Source: Tieghemiomyces parasiticus
Taxonomy: Eukaryota > Kickxellomycota > Dimargaritomycetes > Dimargaritales > Dimargaritaceae
Direction: 5' to 3'
DNA: 50,032 bases
NCBI GenBank assembly: GCA_027575765.1
Contig: JANBPT010000258.1
Span: forward strand, 1-50,032
Part shown: positions 32,175-44,800 of the stretch, one piece after another
Layout: every line of letters begins with the position of its first letter
Position numbering within the stretch: the first letter of the stretch is position 1
The notes under the pieces: generated by a model
Seen by the model: the letters and a program-made list of their open reading frames with translations, nothing else
Databases searched by the model: none
What the model was told of the DNA's origin: nothing
Made by a program: the position numbers and the translations under genes

Positions 32175-35100
32175 AGTGACAGAGTGGTGTGGAGTGACGA
32201 GGGGAAGACAGTTAAAGCGATGCTGGTGTACAAGGACAGTGTAAAGTACAGAAAGTGATAGGTATTGAAACCGAACGAAACGGAGGGGCACGGCTAAATA
32301 CGCACTAGGGCAGAAGAGGTGGGAGGGTGAGATAATACAGAGGTGGTAGAGCGGGGAGATGAGGAGGGGGCAGGAAATGCGGTAGTGGATTGGTGGAATA
32401 CCGATAAAACACAAATGATGTCGAAACTAGGAAACAGGGCCAGGGTCAGTTGCTTAAATAACCCCCAGATTTGGGCGGGGGTGATGCGGAGGGGTTCGGT
32501 AGGAGGCATTTACAGCGGGGGGGGGCCGCTCTGAGGTCAGGCTCGAGCATGTTGCGGAGGGGGGGTCGGAGATGACGTCGACAGTGAGGCCCTACCTTCA
32601 CTTCAGGTTTTCAGATGGCTGCGGCGGCTCCAATGGCCGCCTTCATATCGCATTTACAACCCATTGTAACCAAGGCCCGGATGCGAGCCATCAACGGGAC
32701 GAGGTACCTCCACAAGATTACCCACGACCAAACCGACATGACGTCGTGGGGCTATTGCATCACATTTTGGATGGGTAAATTATCTACGGTTATGGCATGG
32801 AGCTTTTCATCTTCCCTGCACCAATGGGAGTTTGGATGTAGACTAGTAGCGCCGTATACGGTCCGAGTCGACGCGGCTACCAGAGCAGGGGGGCCAGCCG
32901 AGGCGCCGGGCAGCTTCATGGCTAGCTAGTCTCCCAAAAGGCTGTAACCCTCGCGCTCAGTCTCTGGCGAGCTAGACCGCGTAGCTTGCCGTCGTCTCGA
33001 CCGCGGACAGCGGCGCTGCCCCTATACTACTTGCACTGCCCATATTTCGAGCTGGCGAGGTACCCTGGTTTCGGGGTGGACATACAAGATAAAATCGGGT
33101 TCAGCTCCATGGCGTCAGTCACGGTCTATTAGCGGATAGCTCCAGATACTATGACGTGTGTGGGGAGGAGGAGATCGGCCGATGTCAAGGTACGGCGAAG
33201 TCAAAGCCGGACTCGCTTACCCTGGCGTACACTAATTTGGAGTCGAAATTCGGTACCTCCGCATTTAGTGTACACGGCGCACTCTCGCTTTCCCTGCACC
33301 GACCGGCGGTGACGTCGTTTGTACACTCGAGGTACTAGGCGGAGTCTGAAATCGGAAACCAGTTGTTGTAATACAATGGCCCCACGACGGATGTGCCCAA
33401 AAATTAGTGAAGGCTGGTGGCAGATGCGGCAGTTTGGTTATGGCCCACGTCACTGGATATTTGGTTAAGGGCCTATGGTCTGGCGATAGACCGGGGCGAT
33501 GGCGGACAAAAAGCACTCTGAGAACAACCTCCCACCTAGACAGTTCCCAGTACAGAAAACCTTTGGGCGACATCGGGGGGAGTGCCTAGAGCCAGACAAA
33601 CCATCCGGGTGAAAACGATCCCCGGCGGTCTCCCTTAATCTGACCCGGAAAAACCACTGAAGTCATGGCTAAGTCTGGCAGCATTTAATCACTTCTGGAC
33701 GAATCAAGCCAAGGCTGATGACACCCCCCTCATTTCTTCCCCAATCCCAGGCGAGAATACGATCGATGACGACACTCTGCCCTCGGACCCCACAGTTGCG
33801 ATCCATCACGCCTCACCTTCGCATTGGTGGGGACCGCTGCCTTATGTCTGGCCTGGAACCGCAGGGTGCGCCATCCTGCCGTCCGCCGAAGGCAGATCCC
33901 AGCAGACTTGTCGGATCGGCCAGAAGGGCCGGCTAACATTGCCGGTCCTGGCCCATTCCACTGCAGCTACCTGGTAGTTGTTCGTCGGCTCGCTTCTGCA
34001 AGACCGTGGATCGGTCAATTTCATAAGGGATTCGAGCGGAGAGCCCACTGGTGCCATGATAGGAACCAAGTAAAGTAAGGACTATACATCGACGTCAAAT
34101 GAGCATCGCCAGTGGATTTTGATTGGTTGATGACGTACAAAGCAGGCGCATCGAACTGCAGATAGTCAGCCACGCCTGCTGTAAGGAGAAGGAGGCGGGT
34201 CAGAAACTGCCCGACTGTTTGAACATTCTGTTCACCCCGGCCAGCAACCGTCTTCGTAGTGACCCCAAGGGACCACCGGTTGAAAGGCCATCTATCGACA
34301 CGGCTGAGGAATTGGGCCGTAGCTTGCAGGTAAATTCAGCAGCGGCATGTATAGAAAGCATGAATAACCGCTGTCTGGTAAAGCATGGGCACCGGATATC
34401 GGCATCAGGGCTCCCCCCCTCCGGCGTTAATGCCGGCCGATGTATCGTGTGGCCGACCCAGTCGCGTGGCTCGGAATCGTCGGACCACCGGTGGTACAGG
34501 TGTGAATTTCTAGGATAATTCGAAAGGACGCACTCTTACCGCTAAGGCAGAACGGTCGCCTCCTTCATTTGTCGCTGTGTGAATTAGACCTTTTTCCTCG
34601 CGCTGTGCAGTCATTGGTAGGTGCTGGGTACGTGACATTGACTATACTAGTGGCACATGCTCTGAACCCTCCCGCACACCGGCAGTGTCGCTAGGCTCAT
34701 TCAGGAGGCAGGCATACCGTCCCCCCGTATTGAAGCCTATTTTCTTCTAAAGTGTGGCTCACCATGTCTCTAAACGACTTTGCAGCGTATGGGCCCGTCT
34801 TCGCATCGTCATGAGGGGTAGGATTGATAAAGGGCCCCAAATATGCGACTTTGCGCCTTTGTCTGCGAATAGGACTTGAGTGCAGGGCGGTAGGGTACAG
34901 GCCAATACGAAGACGATTTTATGGAGAGATCCCGTCGTTGTAGTATTTCCCGTCTTCATCCGTCCTACTTATCTTTTCGCTACCGCGGAAGGCCAGTAGT
35001 TCTGGGGGGCATGTGTCTGCGATCGCAAATCGCCCGCTCCAACTTGTCATTAAGCACTCACAGGTACACTGGTCCCAAGCATCTTAGCTTCCTTGACTTT

Positions 35101-36118
35101 GCTTACTGTGAGGCGTTTGATCAAACTATGACACTTCATAGACCCTGCCACGACAGGTATTTGCGCCCACCGCTACTACTTCACGCCACCTCGCACCACC
35201 GCTCCACCGTACCCTACCCGGGCTTCCTGTTAGCTACCTCGAGATGTACTGGATTACTACTGTACCCCTTACCCCACTCATCCTTGACACGTTTAGGGCC
35301 CTCTCGACCGCCAACCAGCACTCTAGCCCCACGTCAGACTTTGAGGGTGGCATAAATTCGTCAGACGGCCCCTCTAAGGAAGGCTGTCTAGAGTTGATAT
35401 TGACGTATGGCCCTTTAACACTATGGGCAAGGGCGATTAGAAGCTACAGTGATCGCTAAGCCGGGCCAGAATTCCAATAGAAACATTATTCTTATGCCAC
35501 GGTATCGTCCGTAAAATTCAATGTTCCCGACTACCTCACGGCCCCTGGTGTGGCTCGTCTTATATACCGATACTCGTGCACAGCAACGGTTAGGACTGAA
35601 TGGGGTTCCCCTTAGTTGGCCCTAATCTAATTGGATGCCGCAAATAATATCTCCGTGGTTGCGAATTAACCGAGTTGCTCCTATCCATATGCTCTTTGCC
35701 CATGTTTACTCGCCACCAGTGATTCATTCGAGAGACTGGCTGTGGCAAGCAGGATAGCTATGGCTGCCTTATCGTGTATAGATTCAGTCCAGGCCTTAGC
35801 CTGCGTGGTGGCGTTCATCTTATCCGCCGCTTATCGATAACATCGGCTGGTGAGCTGGATTCTACGTCTCGTGGGATGACAGTGGAGGCAGTTTGGTATT
35901 TCAAGTGTAACCCACACGGTAGGGTGATACGCAGTGAGGGGACAACCAGGGCAGCCGTTATGACCAGGTCTCTCGCTTGACCTTGTAGTTTCCAGTATTG
36001 GGGATCGAGATTGGTCCCCTCTCCAGGTCTTACTACAGCCGGAATTGGGGAAGCGAGATAGATTAGAAACCTGCACAGGTCCTCGGCATTTATTGCCAAG
36101 TGGCCACTACTACTTGTT
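32175..36118. other. Long intergenic region with one doubtful small ORF
   Basis: About 3.9 kb. The HAM1 promoter is at its left end (minus-strand TTATTTAAG at 32453-32461, ~280 bp from the ATG; TGACGTC at 32573, 32739 and 33310). ORFs at 34123-34518 and 34921-35355 are unrecognised and not supported. An ATG-started 71-aa ORF at 35244-35459 (hydrophobic start, Ser-rich middle, LELILTYGPLTLWARAIR near the end) vaguely resembles the small secreted protein at 36289 in layout. Confidence 0.45.
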
Positions 36119-36127
36119 TATATATAT
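36119..36127 (+). promoter_or_regulatory. TATA box of the acidic small secreted protein
   Basis: TATATATAT lies 170 bp upstream of the ATG at 36289. Confidence 0.45.
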
Positions 36128-36288
36128 TCCTCAGTATCTCAATTGCAGACAACGCTTTACTAATACCTAACCATCGGATAGTACCGGTTGCCGTACCTCA
36201 ATTATCTATTACTCTCATTCATCACTGTTTATTACTTTTCCATTACCGGTGCCTTATTTCCATTAGACCACTTACGGTCCAGCTCACC

Positions 36289-36705
36289 ATGCGCTGCTTT
36301 TCCATCGCTCTACTTACTCTGCTTATCCTGGATGCGTCTGGGGCCCGCCCAGCCGATGGGCAAACCCCTGATACGCACCCGGGACTTGGGAGTGAAGGAG
36401 ACCTATTGAGTAGCCCATTGGAAGCACTCCGTCTTACATCAACAAATAACGCGGTTGAATCCACTGGGAGCCCCCCACTGATGCCCGAAGATTATGAATG
36501 GTCGGATTTTTATGACGACGACGATGAGTGGGAAATATCAACGGAGCCAGATGCGACCAACGAACTAACCGCCCTACCCACGCCCAACCAGACCATGGCG
36601 TTTGCCGTAACGCTAGCTATGGTCTGGTATGGCATAGTTTACGGTGTCAACCAAGCGCTTGACAGTTGTATCCGAGCGCACATGTCCAAGGACAAGACCG
36701 GTTAG
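36289..36705 (+). CDS. Small secreted acidic protein
   Basis: 138 aa. MRCFSIALLTLLILDASG is a textbook signal peptide with likely cleavage before ARPADG. The mature part is disordered and acidic, with a D/E-rich core near residues 65-85 (YEWSDFYDDDDEWE). A hydrophobic segment follows at ~104-122 (AFAVTLAMVWYGIVYGV), then a short tail with a single Cys (ALDSCIR). The hydrophobic segment could be a membrane anchor or an amphipathic helix. ATG 36289 has a CTCACC context and a TATA box upstream. No homologue was recognised. Layout and A-(L/I)-x-x-C-I-(R/K) near the C-terminus recall the protein at 46244; a relationship is possible but weak. A secreted effector-like role is inference. Confidence 0.65.
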   Translation: MRCFSIALLTLLILDASGARPADGQTPDTHPGLGSEGDLLSSPLEALRLTSTNNAVESTGSPPLMPEDYEWSDFYDDDDEWEISTEPDATNELTALPTPNQTMAFAVTLAMVWYGIVYGVNQALDSCIRAHMSKDKTG

Positions 36706-37333
36706 AAACCAACGGGGAGGGGTGCAACCCAGCTCGGTTTTCGAGCCACGTATCAGGGTAATCATTCCTTCACCCCTTTGCCTTGATAAAATCTGGAGCA
36801 GTGTTTGACATCCGGGACCATTCAGCAACCATATGGAAGCGGCATTTAAATCCAGTAAAGTTAAAAAAGAGTACTTACGATAGTTGGATGTTACTACCTA
36901 GCACGTAGCGTGGGCTGGTGAGGCTTGTATTTGACCATCTCAGGACAAAAGCGTTTGACCTTAACCCAGCAGTTATACTCACCTAGTGCGCTTACACAGA
37001 CAACACTATCGCACTCGCCTGCGGTGCAGGACAGCTAACCGGTGGCCACTGAGGCTCTGCTTGGGCCTAGCCGTCCTCGCTTTTCATACCACACCTTCTC
37101 CACTGACTTTCGGATCTCCGTCCCAGTACCAACCCCGCACCAGCCTCCCCTCCTATCCCTCCCTGTGCGATCCAGCACATTCGACCTCCGTCGCACTCTG
37201 CCTGTTGATGAGGATAGCGCATCACCTCCACCCTTCCGCTCTAGTTTCCCAGCACCTGCACATTCTTGCCCTTTTTTTTTTACTTATACCCTACCCCCTT
37301 CCGTCCCATCTGTAATCTAACTTGATATTCACC
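36706..37333. other. Promoter region of CCT8
   Basis: Spacer between two plus-strand genes; no gene seen. A T10 tract at ~37268 and a pyrimidine-rich leader precede the CCT8 start. Confidence 0.5.
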
Positions 37334-39135
37334 ATGGCGCTCCGACTCCCCAAGGCGATGCTCCCGCAGCTCTTTAAGGACGGCTACAAAGTAAGACTTT
37401 TGTCCTAGGATATGCCCATCCCAGGAAGCCAGGGGGGCCCGGCGGACCTTGATCCCGCGACCCCGGGCGCGGAACCCCACTATTCCCGATCGGCAGACGG
37501 CTAATCCGACCTTCCCTTTCGGATGCCCCTGCCCTCCACTTCCCACAGAATCTCCAAGGCGTGGAGGAAGCCGTGATCCGCAACATCTCCGCCGTGAAGC
37601 AAATGTCCGAGATGACCCGCACGTCGTTGGGGCCCAACGGCCGCAACAAGATGGTCATCAACCACCTGGAGCGGCTTTTCGTGACCAACGATGCCGCCAC
37701 CATTATCCGCGAGCTGGAGGTGGAGCACCCGGCGGCGCGGCTACTGGTCATGAGCAGCCAGCAGCAGGAGCAAGAGATTGGTGACGGTACCAACCTTGTG
37801 GTCATCTTCGCCGGCGAGCTGCTGCAGAAGGCCGAGTATCTGCTGCGCATGGGGTTGCACCCGAGTGAGGTTGTGCAGGGCTACGAGCTGGCGGCGGCCA
37901 AGGCCCAGACCATCCTGGAGGAGCTGGTGGTGGATCAAGTGGCGAGCATTCACGACGCGGCCGAGCTGACCAAGGCAGTGCGCACCGCCATCGCGGCCAA
38001 GCAGTACGGCCACGAGGATCTACTCACTGATCTGGTTACCCAGGCGGTGGGCCACATCATGCCCAAGAACCCGGCCCAGTTCAGCGTCGACGCCGTGCGG
38101 GTGGTGAAGGTAATGGGCGGTAGCCTGCACGACAGCCGCGTGCTGCGCGGTATGGTGTTCGCGCGGTCCCCGGAGAGCGTGGTCAAGAAGGTGGCCAAGG
38201 CCAAGGTGGCCATCTTCACCTGCTCCCTGGACATTTCGCAGACCGAGACCAAGGGCACGGTGCTGATCCAGAACGCCAAGGAGATGCTCGACTTCTCCAA
38301 GGGTGAAGAGACCGTCATCGAGACCCAGGTCCGGGAGCTGGCCGACGCCGGAGTCAAGGTGGTAGTGACCGGTTCGGCGGTGGGCGACCTGGTTCTGCAC
38401 TTCTTGAACCGCTACGGAATCCTGGTGCTCAAGGTGCCGTCCAAGTTTGACCTGCGCCGACTGTGCCGCGTCACCGGGGCTACCGCCCTGGCGCGCCTGG
38501 GTGCCCCGACGCCCGAGGAGATGGGCTTCTGCGACGTGGTGGAGGCCGTCGAAATCGGCGGGGACCGCGTGACGGTGTTCCGTCAGGAGACCGAGGCGAC
38601 CAAGACGGTAACGATTGTGGTGCGCGGGGCGACTCAGAACCACTTGGACGACATTGAGCGGGCGATTGACGACGGCGTCAATGTTATTAAGGCCATCACC
38701 AAGGACACCCGTCTCCTGGCCGGGGCCGGAGCGGTGGAGATGGAACTCAGCAAGCGCCTGCTCAGTTACGGCGAGAAGACCCCCGGTCTTAACCAGCACG
38801 CCATTAAAAAGTTCGCCGAGGCCCTTGAGGTCATCCCGCGCACCCTGGCCGACAACGCCGGCCTCGACAGTTCGGAGACCATTGCCAAGCTCTATTCGGC
38901 CCACTACCGGACCGACGCCGGGACCGCCGGCGTGGACGTCGAAGGCACCAGCGACATTGGGGTCATTGACGCCGTCGAGAAGCAGATCTTTGACGTACTT
39001 GCCGTCAAGCAGTGGGGCCTGCGGTACGCCGCCTCCGCCGCCCTGACTATTCTCAAGGTCGACCAGATCATCATGAGCAAGCCTGCCGGCGGTCCCAAGC
39101 TGCCCAAGAACCAGGCCAACTGGGATGAGGATTAG
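37334..39135 (+). CDS. CCT8: T-complex protein 1 subunit theta (CCT8), two exons
   Basis: Exon 1 is 37334-37390 (19 codons, MALRLPKAMLPQLFKDGYK) and exon 2 is 37549-39135, with a phase-0 intron between them; 547 aa, against 548 in human CCT8. This is a group II chaperonin subunit of the cytosolic TRiC ring that folds actin, tubulin and WD40 proteins using ATP. Visible motifs are the P-loop-like TSLGPNGRNK (44-53), the catalytic-Asp loop GDGTN (97-101, the Asn form typical of theta), the apical-domain region around 215-370 and LLAGAGAVEMELSKRL in the second equatorial half. The start has an ACCATGG context, and the first exon restores the conserved CCT8 N-terminus missing from the long ORF. 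Very GC-rich codons fit high expression. Confidence 0.96.
37391..37548 (+). other. Phase-0 intron of CCT8
   Basis: 158 nt, GTAAGA...CCCACAG. Splicing gives DGYKNLQGVEEAV, the conserved CCT8 N-terminal sequence. Confidence 0.9.
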
Positions 39136-40390
39136 GTGTGATTACCAAAATCGATGAGATATATAAGGGGGGGAGGGAGGGCGGTGTTCCGCGCAGGACA
39201 ACCCTCCACGCTATGTTCGTTGGCGCTGATCCCGCACACTATCCATTGTTCCGCCATCATCGCACGTTATAAACTTGTTGCTGCCTCCTCCCTCTCCCCT
39301 CGTTTTCTTTTATTCACCCCCCTCCGCATACTTCTCTTCTTTTCCAGCTATACTACCTTACCCATCAAATGATCTCCACCCGTACCGACGCCCACTTTCA
39401 TTTGCCTTATCTGATGACCGCCCTCTTATCATAATAATACAGCCGCCGTCACAGCTTTTCTCGATTCAAGCTCGCCCTGCGCTCGAAGTTGTCGTTGTTT
39501 TAGCGCGATGCGCTCGTAACCATGTAAGATTACGGTGGTCGTTGTAGTGGAAATGAAATGTTGGCTGCCTACGTAGGAGCGAAGCGTGCCCTTGGTTTTA
39601 TTTTATTTTTTGGTCTACAAGTACCGAGAGGAGGCAAGCCAGCGTAGGTCCGAAGGCCGACAGGGGGCTTTTTCAACTGGCCGAAGCCCGACAGCCCCCT
39701 TTAATTAGGTATGTGCAAGATAACACCTTTCCCTGGGCCCCGGATTGGCATGTGACGCTGGGTGGGCCAACCGGTTTTGGGATCTGAAGGACAAAGTAAA
39801 AGGGAAAACAAAGGTGGAGGGTCAGGCCATAATTTTCCGCTTTTGATGAGGACGGCACGTCAGTTGGTACGCACACACACACATGTCTCCGTAGCCTTTG
39901 GCATATGAAGCGGAAAGCGTATGTGATCCCTACTCAATCGCGCTTCTGCTGTCTTCGGCCACCGCGTTTTAAAAGGCAAGGCAGGCGCGGACTTGCTGAA
40001 CGGGCACAGCATTGCTAGCCCCCCGCCCTACCGACTTACAGCGGCCGTCTGCGGCACTCCGTCCTCTGCGCCAACCGCGCACCACCCCCAGCATTACCCC
40101 AGCACCCCTTTCCTCGCAACTGCTGGGGCTCGCCGACTCTCTCTCTCTCTCTCTTTTTTATTTAGCGACTCCGCTCGGCCCACTCGAGCCATCCTTGGCC
40201 GCTGGCGAAGGGACGCTCATTATCACCTGCCAATGACTTGGGGAGCCTCCCCCCCCCACATTTTTTGGTGCCACAGACCCCCCACATTCAGCCCCATTTG
40301 TTTCCAACCACCCAACCCTTTGTACCTCACTTCTACCCCAGGACTTCCCTCTTGTAGCAACCCGAGCAAGAGAGATCCCTCGCACACCAA
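39136..40390. other. Intergenic region
   Basis: No supported gene. A (CT)n run lies at ~40138-40153 and a (CA)n at 39870-39881. Near 39650-39698 an imperfect direct repeat (CCGAAG.CCGACAG) overlaps a hairpin with arms AGGGGGCT and AGCCCCCT. A TATATAAGG at ~39159 just after CCT8 has no obvious gene behind it. Confidence 0.5.
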
Positions 40391-40396
40391 TATATA
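40391..40396 (+). promoter_or_regulatory. TATA box of the multi-pass membrane protein
   Basis: TATATA lies 153 bp upstream of the ATG at 40544. Confidence 0.45.
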
Positions 40397-40543
40397 CGCC
40401 CCTCTCCCCGTTTCTTGATAACTAGCTATTCGATTGTATAACCCTATTCCGCCCCCCTCCTCACCCTCAGTGTATATTTCCTGAGTCTAAAGAGCTTCAA
40501 GAGCCTTCGAGCCTAGTTCGCCTCGGTCCCTCCCCCCCCCACC

Positions 40544-41512
40544 ATGGTGACCCACGAGAAGTGGGTCATGGGCGAGCCCATCCGCATTGGCTACACACGG
40601 TTCCAACTCGCCGTCCACCTCCTGGTCATCGCTCTCAGCCTGGCCCAGTACGTCCACTCGCTCACGCCGGAGCCAATATGGGAAAGCCTGGGTACGCTCC
40701 CCAGCCTCTGCCTCCTGTTTATCACGCTCCACCATGCGCTGTTACTCGTCGTGTACCAGTGGGTACCATCCCTGTTTGAATTCTTCATTATCTACGGCAC
40801 ACCCTTTGCCTATGGGTGTGTGTGGATTCATACGTGGTTCCGGGGAACCGCCCTGGACCCAGCAATTGTGGGATCTGATATCGACTCGCCTTGGTCGTTT
40901 CCACCTTCATTATCCCATAGCGGCGGTGGTACGTCCATGTCGTTATTAGCATCACCGCCCCCGCCACCTGCGTCACTACTATTACCACCACTACAAGCAT
41001 CGTCGTCATCACCACCCCCGTGGTCCCTCCCAGGCTGCAACTGGTTTGCTTACGACGCCTGCTGGCTGACGGGCCGCCCGCTAACCTTTGCGCTCTGGTG
41101 GATAATCTGGGTCCTCCGACGCAATGCCTTTGGCATCGTAGTATTCCAGCGCATCACCTCCCACGGCGCGCCGTACAAACGGTGGGCTTACCGGCTCTAC
41201 TGCCTGGTCTGCCCTTGCCTCATCATTCTGCTGTGGAAATGGTACCCGGCCCTCCTGGCCACCTGGGATATCCGCGGCTACTACGCCCGGGAGGCCTTAC
41301 CGGTCCTCCTCGCCCGTCGGATCCACCTGACCCGTTCCGACGCCAGCTGCTTCTACATGGGTCTCGTGGGCGTCCTGGCCGGCGTGTCCCACTGCCTATG
41401 GTACAGCTTCCTATCGTTTAGCTATGATACCGTGGTCTGGTCGGCCTACCTGCGCGAAGGTGTTGCCGTGTGGATGAGTGGGCCCCGCGCTATCGCCAGT
41501 AAGCTGGTGTAG
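40544..41512 (+). CDS. Multi-pass membrane protein of unknown function
   Basis: 322 aa as one open frame, with ATG in an ideal CCACCATGG context. Hydrophobic segments are at ~21-39, 52-72, 77-98, 178-192, 217-240 and 272-295, so about six membrane spans. A long loop (~105-165) contains a Pro/Ser/Leu low-complexity stretch (ASPPPPPAS...SSSSPPP). This stretch is bounded by GTACGT (40929) and CCTCCCAG (to 41033), so 105 in-frame bases could be an intron; the spliced product would be 287 aa with a compact loop. Cys and Trp are frequent. I recognise no family. It is convergent with COG7 (388-bp spacer), without evidence that they work together. Confidence 0.75.
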   Translation: MVTHEKWVMGEPIRIGYTRFQLAVHLLVIALSLAQYVHSLTPEPIWESLGTLPSLCLLFITLHHALLLVVYQWVPSLFEFFIIYGTPFAYGCVWIHTWFRGTALDPAIVGSDIDSPWSFPPSLSHSGGGTSMSLLASPPPPPASLLLPPLQASSSSPPPWSLPGCNWFAYDACWLTGRPLTFALWWIIWVLRRNAFGIVVFQRITSHGAPYKRWAYRLYCLVCPCLIILLWKWYPALLATWDIRGYYAREALPVLLARRIHLTRSDASCFYMGLVGVLAGVSHCLWYSFLSFSYDTVVWSAYLREGVAVWMSGPRAIASKLV

Positions 41513-41899
41513 CGCGCCCTGCCTATTGTGTTTCTTTTTTTTTGCAAAGTTTAAGATCGTGATGATGACCCTCCCCCCTCCTCTCTTCCTCTCCACCCGC
41601 CGATGCTACTTGGGGTTGCCCAGGCTGCAATGAGCGGTTACTTTGTATTTATGGCGTGGGTAACCCACCATTTTATCTCCTGTAATTATAGGTGCAAGCG
41701 CTCCTCTTTTACCTTTACCCGCGTCGGTCAGTCACTATCCCGCGCCTGCATATGCAATGTCATGTTTAGTTACGGATCCGTATATTTCCTGAGGGCTTCT
41801 AATTTTGATACCGCGTGCGCCCTACTCAATACAAAACAGATTATTCAACCGCGGTGAATAAACACGTGCAAACCTCACCATCATTAAAGCCGGACTTTA
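41513..41899. other. Convergent spacer between membrane protein and COG7
   Basis: 387 bp holding the two 3' UTRs. A GTGAATAAAC element at ~41855 is on the plus strand. No gene. Confidence 0.5.
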
Positions 41900-44800
41900 T
41901 CAACAAGCTCCGTCCCTGACCAGCTCCAGTGATCGCGCCACGATTTGCGAGGGCGCACGGGCCAGCAGGAACCGCAACAAGTAGAGTCCCAGGGCTGGCA
42001 GCTCCTCGGGGCTAAACTCGGCCAGCCACCGCTTCCAATCTGCGGCCAACCCCGAATCTACCACCGGTTCCTTTCCATCGTCGCCCTCTTCTCCTAACGA
42101 TGCGGTCAAGGCATCCTTCAGAGTGCGGAACGCGGGAAGCTCGTCGATACCCATGGCTCGCACGATATTCGATAGGTAGTTGACGTCGGTAAGCAGCTGG
42201 CCTCCCCCGGACCGGCCGAGCGGCGCCGGGAGACGGACGAGGATGAGATGACCAAAGACCGCCAGGATACCCTGGGTCAAAGAGATCAACGTACGGGCCA
42301 GTAGGTCTTCTTTGAAGGCGTCGGCCGACCGATCGGCAGCCGGGAGTTTGGCCAATAATGGGCCCCCTGACGACACCGCAGGGCGGTCGTCCATATCCGT
42401 CACCACCCCATCCGGGTCGGCCGAATGGTCCGCAGCCGAGAGCCACGGGTCGGCCACCCGTGCAAAGGCCTCAACGGTGGCTGGGTCGCTCAGGTAGGTG
42501 TCCCAGACCTGGGCGAGGGTGAGGAGGTACTCACCGACCTGGACGACCGCCGAGGATGGGGAGCGACTGAAATTGGGTATGAGGACGTTCATGGTCGATA
42601 CGGCACGACCATCGGCGGTGGTGGCCTCGTCGTCCCGGCGCCACTCCGGGAGCCGCGGGAATTGGGCCAGGGCCCCGGCGATGGGCCCCAGGGAAGCGGC
42701 CCACCAAAACGTGGTGACCGTCCAGTGCAGGCGGATCAAGGGGTTGGGTTGGCCGTCACTGTCGCTGCGGAAGGGCTGGTAGTCGGCGGTCAACGTGGGC
42801 GGAACAGCCTCACGACGGAGCTGGGTGCCCAAGGCGGTGGTGATGGTGGTTAGGTCGGTCGTAACCAAGGGGCGGGCATAGTAGTCCGGGTTGAGTTTGG
42901 AGGGGACCTCACCGGTCACGGCGGCGAACGACAAATCGGCTAGGGTTTCCGATAAGTAGGTTTGAAGCAGCGCTTCCACGCCGTAGAGCTGCTGAACTAG
43001 GGCGTAAAAGACGCGGGCCGCGGCGCAACCCAGACGGATCTGCTGAAGACTAGGGGTGTGGAGATTGGGGAGATTCAGGGACGACGTCTCAGTGGTCTCT
43101 AATGGTCGCGCCTTTCGGGCCCACGCCGGGCCGACCAGTAACCGGCCAATGTCCGGTAGAACCGCTAGTCGGGCGACGCGGGTCAGGATGGTTAGCAGAT
43201 GGTCGGTCTGGCGCTCGGCGTAGCAGGTCCGGAGGGTCCCACGCAAATCTGGGAGACCATACCCCCGCGTAAAGTGCACCAAGCGAGAGAGGGCCCCCAT
43301 AAGGAGCTCCGCGGGGCTGTCATGCAGCTCCCGGGCAATGCGGTCGAGCAGGGACTGCGTGTCTTCAAAAGTGGCCCGGTCGAGTACGTCGGTGCCCGTG
43401 GTATTCGGTGTTCGGATTGCTTCGATGCGTTCCAGGGCGTCCAGGTGGATTTTGTAGCGGCGGTCCAATTCGGCCGTCAGGATACGGCATTCGTAGGTAG
43501 CAAACTGCCCCTGTAAGGGGCGGAAAGGCTCCAGGAGAAGCGCAATCCATTCGGCGTCATCCTCTGGTCCGTCCGTCGCGCCATCGCCCTCCCCGGGCTG
43601 CCCCGTTGATGGTGCATGGCTACCCTCATGGTCGCTGTCCGAGTCGCTCGACTCGTCGGGCACCGTCACAGGGGTCTCGACCGCGCCAGGTGAGAGTGAG
43701 GAACCCGGGTGTACGAGCTGGATATGCATTTCGGTGCAAAACCGGGCGACCGCGTCGTAGAGCTCCGCGGTATTGATGTAGGCTGCCAAATGGTGCTCGA
43801 CGGTCGAATCACTCGGCGGCTCCAGCTCCCGGGCGACCCGCTGACAGTGTGCGGTGAGGACCGGGCTTATAACTTGGCCCAGTTCATACATAATTCGGCG
43901 GAGCGGACGGCGGATTACCGCAACAGGGAGGGCCCGGCCTAGACGTTCGAGCTCCGTAGTGAGAAACGCCCCGAGAGCCGCAAAGTAGTTCATCCCGGCC
44001 GTTGGGTCGGAACCCGCAGTAGATAATCCCTGCCAAGCCGCAATGAAGGGCTCGACCACAAATTGGATATAGTGCGTCCAGAACCGATCACTCTGGCCTA
44101 CCCGGCGGTACATGTGGTACCAGGTTCGGAACGCATCGGCATCACTGGGCACCGTCGGCGGGTCGTAGGGTGCGTCGAGGGCCGCCCGGGCGGCGGCGGC
44201 GCAGCCCGTACGGAGACACGAGTCCACGTCGGGTCGCATCGCTTCCAGCAGGTCCTCGGCCAGCCTTTGGGTCAGGGCGAACCGGCGACGCATATCAGTT
44301 TTCCTTTGATGGTACTCCAGCTGGGCTTCGGTCCGGGACGTGACCCGCTCGGAATCACCATCGGAGTCGGCCGTATCTTCCTCGTCCAGCAATGACCCAT
44401 CAGGGTCCGACCCGGCCGGCCGCCCTGGATGGTCACGGAGTTCGCAGTCCTCACGGTGGATGCTGTGTCGCGCACTTTCGATTCGTTTCGCCGCCGCCGA
44501 ATAGTCTGGCTCCGCGATCCACATCCGTACCTGGGACTCGAAGGTCCGCCATTGCTGGTAGCTACGCAGCGTCGAGCGCTTCACCTCGAGGTCGGACCAG
44601 CGCGTAAGCAGGTCAACCAACCGGCGTAGGGCATCGGCGGCGGCGACAGAACCGTCGACCGGAGGGTCTGCCGAACCCTCCTTGTTCACGGCCGCCATGG
44701 CGGTGGTGGTGGCGGTAGGAGGTGTGGGGGAAGATTCCTGTTGAGCCTCATCGGCATCGGTGGCTTCGACGGCCTTCCGATCGAGGGTAGCCGGACCCAA

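Noticed and set aside
32573..33316. Three TGACGTC motifs upstream of the HAM1-like gene
   Set aside because: About nine such 7-mers occur in the window against roughly six expected by chance; the local cluster is suggestive only.
34123..35355. ORFs of 131 and 144 codons upstream of the small secreted protein
   Set aside because: Composition without domain features; could be remains of a decayed gene, but nothing supports that.
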